Assembly (NCBI RefSeq): GCF_003309065.1 | Contig: NZ_POAF01000001.1 | Span: 372,001 to 436,000, forward strand | DNA: 64,000 bases | Source: Glutamicibacter soli | GTDB lineage: Bacteria > Actinomycetota > Actinomycetes > Actinomycetales > Micrococcaceae | Reading direction: 5' to 3' | Part shown: one piece after another, positions 36,024 through 44,708 of the stretch | How the letters are laid out: each line of letters starts with the position of its first letter | Numbering within the stretch: the stretch's first letter is position 1 | Program-made: the position numbers and the translations under genes | Notes under the pieces: model-generated | Told to the model about the DNA's origin: nothing | Database searches by the model: none | Seen by the model: the letters and a program-made list of their open reading frames with translations, nothing else

Positions 36024-36698
36024 ATGAACTCCACCGATTCTCGCGCGTCGGCCTACACCACCCTGAGCCGCGACAGCGTCCACGAGGTCGAGATCAAGCG
36101 CTCCCGCTTCATCACCTACCTCTTCCGGGTCGAATCCGAGGCGCAGGCCCGCGAGCACATCGCCGCGCTGCGCAAAACGCACTTCGACGCCCGCCACCAC
36201 TGCAGCGCCTTCATCCTAGGCCCGGACCGGATGATCCAGCGCTCAAACGACGACGGCGAGCCCTCGGGCACCGCCGGCATCCCGATGCTCGAAGCCCTCG
36301 CCAAGCGCGACACCGGGCACGGCACCGACCTGTCCGACGTGCTGGCAGTGTGCGTGCGCTACTTCGGCGGCATCAAGCTCGGCGCCGGCGGCCTGGTCCG
36401 CGCCTACTCCGATTCGGTCTCACAGGCCCTGGAGCATTCGACCCTGCATGTGCGCCAGCGCCTGCGCATCTTCACGCTGCCCGCCCCGCACGCGCTGGCC
36501 GCGCGCTGGGAGAACGAGCTGCGTGCCGCCGGCTACCAGCTCGAACCCAGCGTCTGGGAAGCGGCGCACGCCGTGCTGCACATCGGGATCGACGACACCG
36601 AGCACGACGCCGGCCAACTGGCAGCCTTCACCGCCGCGCTGACTTCCGGCGCGGGCCGGCTGCAGCCATTCGACACCAAATGGGTGGACCTTCCATGA
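36024..36698 (+). CDS. yigZ: YigZ/IMPACT-family protein
   Basis: 224-residue protein of the YigZ (UPF0029/IMPACT) family. EIKRSRFITYLFRVES, HHCSAFILG, NDDGEPSGTAGIPML and VRYFGGIKLGAGGLVRAYSD are the conserved segments of the N-terminal domain; the C-terminal ferredoxin-like domain (about residues 140-224) follows. Bacterial YigZ may act on ribosomes or nucleic acid; the activity is unsettled. ATG 36024 is chosen; GTG 36018 would add two residues. The stop overlaps the start of the next gene (ATGA), so they are translationally coupled, and an RNA-related pairing fits with the methyltransferase. Confidence 0.9.
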   Translation: MNSTDSRASAYTTLSRDSVHEVEIKRSRFITYLFRVESEAQAREHIAALRKTHFDARHHCSAFILGPDRMIQRSNDDGEPSGTAGIPMLEALAKRDTGHGTDLSDVLAVCVRYFGGIKLGAGGLVRAYSDSVSQALEHSTLHVRQRLRIFTLPAPHALAARWENELRAAGYQLEPSVWEAAHAVLHIGIDDTEHDAGQLAAFTAALTSGAGRLQPFDTKWVDLP

Positions 36699-37897
36699 GC
36701 ACCGAGCATGACCCGGCCGGCATCCCGGCCCCCGCGCAGACCCCCGCCGACCCTGCCCAGGCCCTGCTCGCGCAGCTGAGCCGCTGGCCCGACGTGCAGG
36801 CGGAAAACCTGTTCGCGGTCGACGCCGCCGACCGGCTGGTGCTTGACACCTGCGCCGCAGCGCTGGCGCAGCTCGGCGCCCCCTGGCCCGGCACGCTCGC
36901 CGTGATCGGCGACCACTACGGGGCGCTCACCCTCGGGGCGCTGGCCCGCGGGGCCGGAACGGTGCGTGTATTCACCGACGCGCTGACCTCCCGCCGCGCC
37001 ATCGAGAACAACCTCGAATCCCTGACCCCGCTGTGGGCCGAGCGGGTCGCGTTCACCTCGCTGGACGAGGCGGCCCGCGGCGCGCACCTCGTGCTGATGA
37101 ACCTGCCGCGCGGGCTGGACGTGCTGGCCGAGCAGGCCGACGCCATCGCCGCAACGGCGGACCCGGCGGTGCAGGTGTTCGCCGGCGGGCGCATCAAGCA
37201 CATGAACCGCTCGATGAACCAGGTGCTCGACGAGCGCTTCTCGCGCGTCGACGTCTCGCTGGCCAGGCAGAAGTCCCGGGTGCTCACCGCCTGCGGGGTG
37301 CGCGAAACCCGCCCCGCCAGCCGTTTCCCGCAGCTTGCCGAGCACCAGGTCAACGGCACCGCCTTCACGCTGGCCGCGGGCGCCGCGACCTTCGGGGCAG
37401 CCCGGCTGGACCCGGGCACCCGGCTGCTGCTGGAGCACCTGCCCGACCTCTCCGCGCACCGGACGCTGGTGGACCTGGCCTGCGGCAACGGTTCCATCGG
37501 CATCTATGCGGCGCTCACCCACCCGCAGCTGCGCATCGCCGCCTGTGACCACTCGGCCTCCGCCGTCGCCTCCACGCTGGCCGCCGCTCGCGCCAACCAG
37601 CTGGCGGAGCGGATCGACGCGGTGCAGGACGACGCCCTGTCCCGGCTGCCGGAGGCCAGCGCCACGCTGATCACGCTGAACCCGCCGTTCCACATCGGCA
37701 ATGCGGTCACCGCGGACATCGCCTTCAAGCTGATCGACGACGCCGCCCGCGTGCTGGCCGACGGCGGCGAGCTGCTCTGCGTGTTCAATTCGCACCTGCG
37801 CTACCGCGGCGAGCTGGCCCGGCGCATCGGCCCCACCCGCCAGCTCGCGCGCGACAAGACCTTCACCGTCACCGCCTCCACCCGCCGCCGGGGCTGA
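36695..37897 (+). CDS. RsmC/RlmG-type rRNA guanine methyltransferase-like
   Basis: 400-residue SAM methyltransferase with the two-domain plan of RsmC/RlmG. The N-terminal half (about 1-190) is a degenerate methyltransferase domain (VIGDHYGALTLGALARG), and the C-terminal half is the active one. There the SAM motif is LVDLACGNGSIGIYAAL and the catalytic motif is LNPPFHIG; NPPFH is typical of small-subunit G1207 and large-subunit G1835 N2-methyltransferases. It begins at ATG 36695 inside the yigZ stop, so they are coupled. The exact rRNA position cannot be told from sequence. Confidence 0.88.
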   Translation: MSTEHDPAGIPAPAQTPADPAQALLAQLSRWPDVQAENLFAVDAADRLVLDTCAAALAQLGAPWPGTLAVIGDHYGALTLGALARGAGTVRVFTDALTSRRAIENNLESLTPLWAERVAFTSLDEAARGAHLVLMNLPRGLDVLAEQADAIAATADPAVQVFAGGRIKHMNRSMNQVLDERFSRVDVSLARQKSRVLTACGVRETRPASRFPQLAEHQVNGTAFTLAAGAATFGAARLDPGTRLLLEHLPDLSAHRTLVDLACGNGSIGIYAALTHPQLRIAACDHSASAVASTLAAARANQLAERIDAVQDDALSRLPEASATLITLNPPFHIGNAVTADIAFKLIDDAARVLADGGELLCVFNSHLRYRGELARRIGPTRQLARDKTFTVTASTRRRG

Positions 37898-37982
37898 CCC
37901 CGCAGGGCATCCCTCAAAAATAGTTATCCACATTTTCGCCGGCCCCTCACCGAGGCCGGCGGCGCGGGGGCATGCTGGGTCC

Positions 37983-39623
37983 ATGAGCACACCACTGACG
38001 CAGGTCCTCGAGGACCTGTCCCGCAGGCTGGAGCAGCCGGATCTGGGCGCCGGAGACGCGTTGGCCCTCGCCGTGCTCATCCCCGCGCTCCTGCGCCGAG
38101 TGCGCTCCGCCGGCGGCCCGTCGTCGTCCGCCGATCCGCGTTTCGCGCTGGCCCTGGCCGCCGCGGCGGAGGAAACCGCCGACGAATCCGTGCGCGTCCA
38201 GATCCACGCCGCGCACCTGATCGAGGCAAGCGCCGCCCATAGCCTGTCGGTGCTTGAGCTCGACGCGCTGCGCGAGACCGAACCCGACCTGGCGCTGCCG
38301 CCGCAGCTGTGCGAGGGCCGCCCCAGCTTCACCTCCCCCGAGGAACTGGCCGCCGCCTGGCTGGATGTGGACTTCTTCGAGGCGCGGCGCCGGATGGCCG
38401 ACGCCCACCACGTCATCGCCCAGTTCGACTACCAGCACCAGCAGCACCCGCCGCAGTTCACCCGGCTGGCCGCCAGGTTCGCGGATCCCGGCCAGCACCC
38501 GCGCGAAATCCTCTCCGCCGCCCGACGGCTGGAGAAGTTTGAGGAACCTGCCGCCGAATTCGCGGCCCCCCGCACCGCTTCCGCGCAGGATGCCTCCGGC
38601 GCGCTGCTGGAGCAGCTTATCGACGACGCCCTGGACGAACCGCAGTCGACCTCGCGGCAGCGGCGGGTGAACAAGATCTTCAAGCAGGCCCGCACCCAGG
38701 CCGAAGAGGAGGATCCCGCCGCGTTGGCGGGCCTGTTCCGTCGCGGCACCCGCCACGGGTTGACCTGCATCGAGCTGCTGCTGGACCCGCTGGGCGCGGA
38801 GCTGTTCGACTCCATTGTCGCGCAGGCGGACAATCCGCGCACCCAAGCCGGCCAGCAGGCGCGCGAAGGTCAGTCAAACGTCGTTTTCGGCGCGTTCGGG
38901 CGTCAGGAATCCGCCGCCCCCATCCCCGAACACCCTGATTTCGTGACCGACGAGGAAGCCGCCGCCCACACCGAGCCCGATCCTGCCCCGGAGCCCTCCG
39001 TGGCGCTGCGCCGGCTGAACGCCCTGCTCGGCTTCCTGCGCATCAATTCGCAGCGGCTGCGCAAGCTGGTGGAACCCGGCGGGCAGGACCCGCTGCCCGG
39101 GACCGGGGATACCGACGGGGCGCAGGGCGTGGCCACGGTGGCGCCGCAGGTCGTCGTCACCCTCACGCTGGCCGAGCTTGAGGAGCGTGCCGCCACCCAC
39201 GGCATCACCCTGCACGGGCATCAGCTGTCCGCCGCGCAGCTGCGCCGCACACTGGCCGAGGCGAAAATCATCCCGCTGGTGCTCGGCGGCAAGAGCCAGG
39301 TCCTGGACATGGGCCGGGCCGCGCGGTACCACACCGAGCCGATGCGCCTGGCGATCACGGTGCGCGACGGAGGCTGCATCGTGCCCGGGTGCACCCGCGA
39401 TCCGGAGTCCTGCAACATCCACCACATCTGGCTTTGGTCCGAAGGTGGCGTGACCTCCGTATACTGGGGCGCAATGCTGTGCGAGAAGCACCACCACGAT
39501 GTGCACGCGGGGTTGATCAAGGTCATTGCGAACGGCGGGGTGCCACAGGTGATCATGCCCCGCTTCATGGACCCGGACCAGCGTCCGGTGCGCAACACCG
39601 TCAACCAGCACCGCGCCGCCTAG
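37983..39623 (+). CDS. DUF222-HNH endonuclease-type protein
   Basis: 546-residue protein with the common actinobacterial DUF222 plus C-terminal HNH architecture. DUF222 fills most of the length (helical, with FARFADPGQHPREI-like and RLRKLVEPG segments). The HNH domain is at the end: GGCIVPGCTRDPESCNIHH, then WSEGGVTSV and MLCEKHHHDVHAG, with a zinc Cys pair and the HNH histidines complete. These genes are multi-copy in Arthrobacter and relatives and their role is not established; they may be mobile nucleases. The linker around residues 300-340 is acidic and Pro-rich. It runs opposite to the PIG-L gene. Confidence 0.85.
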   Translation: MSTPLTQVLEDLSRRLEQPDLGAGDALALAVLIPALLRRVRSAGGPSSSADPRFALALAAAAEETADESVRVQIHAAHLIEASAAHSLSVLELDALRETEPDLALPPQLCEGRPSFTSPEELAAAWLDVDFFEARRRMADAHHVIAQFDYQHQQHPPQFTRLAARFADPGQHPREILSAARRLEKFEEPAAEFAAPRTASAQDASGALLEQLIDDALDEPQSTSRQRRVNKIFKQARTQAEEEDPAALAGLFRRGTRHGLTCIELLLDPLGAELFDSIVAQADNPRTQAGQQAREGQSNVVFGAFGRQESAAPIPEHPDFVTDEEAAAHTEPDPAPEPSVALRRLNALLGFLRINSQRLRKLVEPGGQDPLPGTGDTDGAQGVATVAPQVVVTLTLAELEERAATHGITLHGHQLSAAQLRRTLAEAKIIPLVLGGKSQVLDMGRAARYHTEPMRLAITVRDGGCIVPGCTRDPESCNIHHIWLWSEGGVTSVYWGAMLCEKHHHDVHAGLIKVIANGGVPQVIMPRFMDPDQRPVRNTVNQHRAA

Positions 39624-39655
39624 CCTCGGCCCCGGTGCCGGAGTCGGTGCCGGGC

Positions 39656-40444
39656 TTACAGCCCTTCGAACAGGTCGGTCAACAACGGTGCGCCGGGTGG
39701 GCGCGGCGGCCAGGCGAGCACCGCTGGTTCCCGCCCCACGATGCGCTCCCACCCGGCTTCGGCGCCCGGGTAGGTCAGCACCGGGCGCTGGCTGCGGTGT
39801 TCATGCAGCCCGGCGAGGATCCGTCCGGCGACTTGCGTGGTGTCCACCTCAATGTCGATCAGGCTGTCTGGCACCGGCCGCAGCTGGTATTCGACCGCCG
39901 GGTCGAAGGGCGGCAGCCCGCGACGTTCGCGCGAGGCGTTCCAGCGCTGGAAGGTCGATTCCCGCACCGCCCCGTGGACCAGCCGGCGCAGCCCCGGCCC
40001 GGGGACCTCCCTGGCCTGGTGGAAGGCGGCGTCGGCAGCCCGCCCGATGGCGATGTGGTCCCGGTGCCCGGTGATCCCGTCGGGGCCGAAGGTCGCCACG
40101 ACCTGCGGCCGTTCTTCCAGCAGGATCCGGCGCACCCGGTCCTCCAGCTCACCGGGTTCTACCAGGTGCAGCCCGCCATCGGCGTAGTCGAGCCACACAT
40201 GGCGGTCGGGCACCCGCCCGTGGGCCTGCCAGGCGCGCACACTTTCGCCGCGCCGCCAGGCGCCCAAGGTTTCCGGGGTCGCCGGGATGCCGTCGGCGAT
40301 CAGTCCCGCCCCGCCATCGGTCGCGATCACCAGGATGAACTTGAAGCCGGGGTCGGTTTCGTGCAGGGCGATCGATCCCGCACACCCATAGGCATCGTCG
40401 TCCGGGTGGGCGACGATCACGGCGATCGAATGCGGTTCGCTCAT
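39656..40444 (-). CDS. PIG-L-family deacetylase
   Basis: 262-residue zinc-dependent deacetylase of the LmbE/PIG-L family, the group of MshB and Mca that act on GlcNAc-inositol or mycothiol conjugates. The AHPDD motif is VIVAHPDDDAYGCAGS near residue 12, with Asp in place of the more usual Glu after DD. The later GITGHRDHIAIG gives the third metal ligand His. No signal peptide is seen, so it is cytoplasmic. It may be a mycothiol S-conjugate amidase-like enzyme or act on another N-acetyl sugar; the sequence does not decide. Confidence 0.85.
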   Translation of the reverse strand: MSEPHSIAVIVAHPDDDAYGCAGSIALHETDPGFKFILVIATDGGAGLIADGIPATPETLGAWRRGESVRAWQAHGRVPDRHVWLDYADGGLHLVEPGELEDRVRRILLEERPQVVATFGPDGITGHRDHIAIGRAADAAFHQAREVPGPGLRRLVHGAVRESTFQRWNASRERRGLPPFDPAVEYQLRPVPDSLIDIEVDTTQVAGRILAGLHEHRSQRPVLTYPGAEAGWERIVGREPAVLAWPPRPPGAPLLTDLFEGL

Positions 40445-40477
40445 GCAAGCATGATAAATCCGCGCGGGATCACGATG

Positions 40478-41818
40478 CTAGGATCTCGCGGCGTCCCGTT
40501 CAGCCGGTATCCGCGCATCGGCCGCCTCGAAGCGGACCCGTTGGCCTGCTACGCGCACGGCATGCCCGCGCAGGCCCACCGGCGCCAGATTGATCCGGTC
40601 GATGACCTGTTCCGAAGCGGCATCGATCGCTTCCGGGGCCAGGGCGTTGCCCCTCGGATCCACCCACCTGATGCTGCGCGTGGCGCGGCGCAGCGGTTCG
40701 CGCGCCGTGCCGGGCAGCAGATGCGCCCCGGTCTGGAGGCCGCCGCTGAAGAAGCTGCGAACGCCCAGCCGGACCGGCTTCGAGCCCCAGCCGTACAACC
40801 CGGAGATGACCATACGCCCGGTGCCCGCGCACGGCAGTGCCTCCACATTCGCTCCGTACACCCACGGCTCCTGCGCGATCTCCAGGAATTGCCCTGCGGA
40901 AACCTCGTTGACGGCGCGGATGCCGTGGACCGCGCACTGGTCGGACACCAGAAACCAGCCGGGATGCTTGAAGTCCTCGGCCTTGTTGTTGGCCTCATCC
41001 TGGGCGCAGGTGCACTGCGCGGACTGTACCTGGGACGCCGGCAGCCCATTGCCCACGCCGATGAAACCCAGCGGCCCGGTTTCGGGTACCCCCGGGATCT
41101 CAAGCGCCATCAGCGGAACACTACGGGATTCGAACCACTTGAAGAGGCCGACCAACTGGACCAGGGCCATCACCCCGAGCCCCACACCTAGTTCGTAGTA
41201 CAGCTCAGCGTCAACCGCGGCGAAGTCCATGTCGGCGACGGTGAAGAATTTCCAGCCTGCCTTGAGTAGCGGCCAAACTACGATGGCACTGGTCAGGCCC
41301 CACATCCAAGTGGGGATCAGCTGGCTGTAGCGCAGCGGCTTGAATGCGTTCGAGGGTACCTGCACGCTTCCCTGCGCTTGCCGGTGCCAGGTCGTCAGCA
41401 ATGCCGCAAATCTCAGCTGGCCGATCAGTCCCGCGATCGCCAGCAGGCCGAAGTAGCCCATGGCGGCATACAGCACCTGCTGCTCGGTTCCTGTCGGATC
41501 CAGCAGCGCATCGAACCAGATGGCGGCCGCCAGCCCGATCCACGCCGCGTGCCGGCCGGCCCCGCCGAGCAGCACGATGACCCCGATGAAAAACGAGTAA
41601 CTCAGCAGGATTGGCGCCCAGCTGCCCAAAACCAGGGGCTGCGGCGCGAAGCGGATGAGGTAGAGCAGCAGGGCCCCCAGCGGGACCCAGACGCCGACGC
41701 CCAGCCACAGGTCCGGGATGGTACGCGGTACCTGCGCCCACTCGTCCTCGCGCAGCGAACAGAACGGGATGTTCTTGTGCGACGTGGACCCGGACGCGGC
41801 CTGGTTCGCCATCTGCAT
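40478..41818 (-). CDS. Membrane protein with large Cys-containing C-terminal domain, unknown
   Basis: 446-residue protein. Residues 1-60 are polar, then four or five membrane helices follow (LWLGVGVWVPLGALLLYLI, APILLSYSFFIGVIVLLGG, MGYFGLLAIAGLIGQLRF, VVWPLLKAGW, GVMALVQLVGLF). The rest, about 200 residues from 240, is soluble with cysteines (QSAQCTCAQDE, SDQCAVHG, VEALPCAG). It resembles no family I recognise. ATG 41818 has AAGGAG 8 bp upstream; the longer open frame to 42292 covers the rpsA terminator and is rejected. It lies alone between the PIG-L gene and rpsA. It could be a membrane-linked thiol or metal protein, but this is a guess. Confidence 0.72.
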   Translation of the reverse strand: MQMANQAASGSTSHKNIPFCSLREDEWAQVPRTIPDLWLGVGVWVPLGALLLYLIRFAPQPLVLGSWAPILLSYSFFIGVIVLLGGAGRHAAWIGLAAAIWFDALLDPTGTEQQVLYAAMGYFGLLAIAGLIGQLRFAALLTTWHRQAQGSVQVPSNAFKPLRYSQLIPTWMWGLTSAIVVWPLLKAGWKFFTVADMDFAAVDAELYYELGVGLGVMALVQLVGLFKWFESRSVPLMALEIPGVPETGPLGFIGVGNGLPASQVQSAQCTCAQDEANNKAEDFKHPGWFLVSDQCAVHGIRAVNEVSAGQFLEIAQEPWVYGANVEALPCAGTGRMVISGLYGWGSKPVRLGVRSFFSGGLQTGAHLLPGTAREPLRRATRSIRWVDPRGNALAPEAIDAASEQVIDRINLAPVGLRGHAVRVAGQRVRFEAADARIPAERDAARS

Positions 41819-42000
41819 TTTGCGCACTCCTTCGGACCGGCGATCCGGTCGTTGCCGGAGTCGGGAAACCGCTCTTGGGTTTAGACTACCGAACGGATCT
41901 ATTATCGGGAGTCCACCGCGGGAGCGATCTGGAATTGCGCGGATCAGCACTAATGATGACGCGGTCTGGGCCGGCCGGGCGGAGCCGGCGGTTAAATGGG

Positions 42001-42033
42001 GCAAGGCCCAACCCGAAACGGGTTGGGCCTTGC
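42001..42033 (-). terminator. rpsA terminator hairpin
   Basis: A perfect 15-bp stem (GCAAGGCCCAACCCG / CGGGTTGGGCCTTGC) with an AAA loop, 46 bp after the rpsA stop. The tail is only weakly T-rich, but the position and stability make it a strong terminator candidate. Confidence 0.7.
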
Positions 42034-42078
42034 ACAGCAAACGCTTTCGTTCACCCCGCCGCAGCGGGAGAAGCGAAA

Positions 42079-43548
42079 TTAGTTGCCGGTCAGCTTCTCG
42101 CGCAGAGCAGCCAGTGCTTCGTCGGAAGCCAGGGTGCCGGCGTCGGTGGCTGGAGCCTCCGACGAGTACGATGCTGGGGCAGCCTCGCCGGCAGCAGCAG
42201 GCTCTGCTTCTGCATCGGCGGTGATTGCGGCAGCAACCTGCTTCTTGTGGGCTTCCCAACGCTCCTGGGCAGCAGCGTACTGTGCTTCCCATGCAGCGCG
42301 CTGGGTCTCGAAGCCTTCAAGCCATTCGTTCGACTCTGGGTCGAAGCCCTCTGGGTACTTGTAGTTGCCGGCCTCGTCGTACTCTGCAGCCATGCCGTAG
42401 AGTGCTGGGTCGAACTCGGTGCCCTCTGGGTCCACGCCTTCATTGGCCTGCTTGAGCGACAGCGAGATGCGGCGGCGCTCCAGGTCGATGTCGATGACCT
42501 TGACGAACAGCTCGTCGCCCACGGAGACAACCTGCTCGGCCAGCTCAACGTGGCGAACTGCCAGCTCGGAGATGTGAACCAGGCCTTCGATGCCGTCTTC
42601 GACGCGAACGAACGCACCGAATGGAACCAGCTTGGTGACCTTGCCCGGTACAACCTGACCCAGTGCGTGGGTGCGGGCGAAGGTCTGCCATGGATCTTCC
42701 TGGGTAGCCTTCAGCGACAGGGAAACGCGCTCGCGGTCCAGATCGACTTCCAGAACCTCGACGGTGACTTCCTGGCCAACCTCGACAACCTCGGATGGGT
42801 GGTCGATGTGCTTCCAGGACAGCTCGGAAACGTGTACCAAGCCGTCTACGCCGCCCAGGTCCACGAATGCACCGAAGTTGACGATGGAGGAAACAACGCC
42901 CGGACGAACCTGGCCCTTTTCCAACTTGTTGAGGAAGGTCGAGCGGACCTCGGACTGGGTCTGCTCGAGCCATGCACGACGGGACAGCACAACGTTGTTG
43001 CGGTTCTTGTCCAGCTCGATGATCTTGGCTTCGATTTCCTGGCCGATGTATGGGGCCAGGTCGCGAACGCGACGCATCTCGACCAGCGACGCAGGCAGGA
43101 AGCCGCGCAGGCCGATGTCCAGGATGAGGCCACCCTTGACAACCTCGATGACGGTACCGGTAACGACGCCGTCCTCTTCCTTGATCTTTTCGATGTCGCC
43201 CCAAGCGCGCTCGTACTGTGCACGCTTCTTGGACAGGATCAGGCGGCCTTCCTTGTCTTCCTTGGTCAGGACCAAGGCCTCGACGTTGTCGCCAACGGTG
43301 ACAACGTCACCCGGGTCAACGTCGTGCTTGATGGAAAGCTCGCGGGAAGGGATGACACCTTCGGTCTTGTAACCGATGTCGAGCAGAACTTCGTCGTGGT
43401 CAACCTTGACGACGGTGCCTTCGACGAGGTCACCATCGTTGAAGTACTTGATGGTGGCATCGACTGCGGCCAAGAAGTCCTCAGCGGATCCAATGTCGTT
43501 GATTGCGACAACTGGTGCGCTGTTGTTCTCGTTCGAGGTGATGGTCAT
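42079..43548 (-). CDS. rpsA: 30S ribosomal protein S1
   Basis: 489-residue S1. Four S1 (OB-fold) repeats can be seen: GDLVEGTVVKVDHDEVLLDIG, GLILDIGLRGFLPASLVEMR, VNFGAFVDLGGVDGLVHVSE and LVPFGAFVRVEDGIEGLVHI. After about residue 360 the chain becomes Glu/Ala-rich with a tail of low complexity, as in actinobacterial S1. It helps the ribosome bind mRNA leaders. ATG 43548 places the first repeat after 35 residues. A 222-bp leader separates it from the polysaccharide deacetylase gene, and includes the -35-like TTGAAC region. Confidence 0.97.
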   Translation of the reverse strand: MTITSNENNSAPVVAINDIGSAEDFLAAVDATIKYFNDGDLVEGTVVKVDHDEVLLDIGYKTEGVIPSRELSIKHDVDPGDVVTVGDNVEALVLTKEDKEGRLILSKKRAQYERAWGDIEKIKEEDGVVTGTVIEVVKGGLILDIGLRGFLPASLVEMRRVRDLAPYIGQEIEAKIIELDKNRNNVVLSRRAWLEQTQSEVRSTFLNKLEKGQVRPGVVSSIVNFGAFVDLGGVDGLVHVSELSWKHIDHPSEVVEVGQEVTVEVLEVDLDRERVSLSLKATQEDPWQTFARTHALGQVVPGKVTKLVPFGAFVRVEDGIEGLVHISELAVRHVELAEQVVSVGDELFVKVIDIDLERRRISLSLKQANEGVDPEGTEFDPALYGMAAEYDEAGNYKYPEGFDPESNEWLEGFETQRAAWEAQYAAAQERWEAHKKQVAAAITADAEAEPAAAGEAAPASYSSEAPATDAGTLASDEALAALREKLTGN

Positions 43549-43770
43549 GTAGTAGGGACTCCGATGTGGATAGATTTGATCAGTCGAAACCCCGGAAGTC
43601 CCGGAATTTCGAGCGGGTAAAACAATTTGCGGACATGGCATGGCCACGGCACGCTGTTCAAGTCTACGCGCTGGGCTTTGCCGAGGCAAAGCAGATCACC
43701 CCAACATCCGCAGCTCTGCTTTGTGAGGTTCGCTACATTTGGGTTCCTCGGGCGGGGCCCGGGCAGCCGT

Positions 43771-44703
43771 TCACCAGCCCTGGGAAAGCCGTACGAGCTC
43801 GACTCCGGCATCCTGCAAGGTTTTGAGCCCTTGGCGAACCCCAGCGGCCGTGCCGGAATCCGGGCGGTTGAAATGGCCGATCCCGACGTCGCCGGCGCGC
43901 AGGCCGCCGACCTGCGCCGCGACGGTGGAGGCCGGGAAGGTCGCCCCGGCATCCAGATTGACCGTGAAGTTCATCGGCACGAGCCCCAGGTCGCGGCACA
44001 GCGCGGCGCCGACCTGGTCCATGTGGGCGGTGCCGGATCGGAAGAACTTCGCGGTGAGGCCGAATTCCTCCTGCAGGTAGCGCTGGTTGCCCATGATCTC
44101 GTCGTAGGCCTGTCCCACCGACGCGGTGCCCGGGATGCCATAGGCCATTTGCCCGGCGGTGCCCAGCGGCGCATGGCTGGTTCCGTGATTGGCAATCTCG
44201 AACAAAGGATCGGCGGCAAGCTCCGCGGCCAGGGACCGGTTGGCCCGCGCCCAGCGCTGGTTGACGAACAGCGTGGCCGGCGCCTCGGCGTCGCGCAGCG
44301 CCGTGATCAGCGCCGGGTCGAATAACGCTCCGCCCGGTCCCCCGCAGGCATCGAAGGTCAGCGCCGCGGTTTTGTTCCCGCGGGGCAGCCCGAGCTGGAT
44401 CCCCGGGACGTCCAGTCCGAACGTGCCGGGCTTCCGGCCGTGGTACTTCGCGACCGCCTCGGCGCGCGACATGACCGCCGCGGCTCTTGGCTGCGGCGTC
44501 GCGGATGGACCGGCGGAGGCGCTTCGCGAGGGTTCGGGCGCGGGTGGGGCGTCCGTCCCGCTGGGACCGCCGCGGGTCGGGGCCGGTGCTTCGGGGTTGG
44601 GTGCGCACCCGGTGAGTGCGGCGATTGACAGTGTTCCCAGACCCAGCGCACCGCGCAGGACCCCGCGCCGGGTGGGAGCGGGTGATCGTTCGAAGGTCGG
44701 CAT
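43771..44703 (-). CDS. NodB-type polysaccharide deacetylase, lipoprotein
   Basis: 310-residue predicted exported deacetylase. The N-terminus is twin-Arg-like (PTRRGVLRGALGLGTLSIAAL) and ends in the lipobox LTGC. A Pro/Ala/Ser linker then leads to the NodB domain: motif 1 ALTFDACGG (Asp), motif 2 HGTSHA (two His ligands), motif 3 FRSGTAHMD. It should remove N-acetyl groups from chitin-type or cell-wall sugars outside the membrane. The Tat-type lipoprotein signal is an inference. It starts 5 bp after the stop of the Eis-like gene and is thus in its operon. Confidence 0.86.
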   Translation of the reverse strand: MPTFERSPAPTRRGVLRGALGLGTLSIAALTGCAPNPEAPAPTRGGPSGTDAPPAPEPSRSASAGPSATPQPRAAAVMSRAEAVAKYHGRKPGTFGLDVPGIQLGLPRGNKTAALTFDACGGPGGALFDPALITALRDAEAPATLFVNQRWARANRSLAAELAADPLFEIANHGTSHAPLGTAGQMAYGIPGTASVGQAYDEIMGNQRYLQEEFGLTAKFFRSGTAHMDQVGAALCRDLGLVPMNFTVNLDAGATFPASTVAAQVGGLRAGDVGIGHFNRPDSGTAAGVRQGLKTLQDAGVELVRLSQGW

Positions 44704-44708
44704 CGGGT

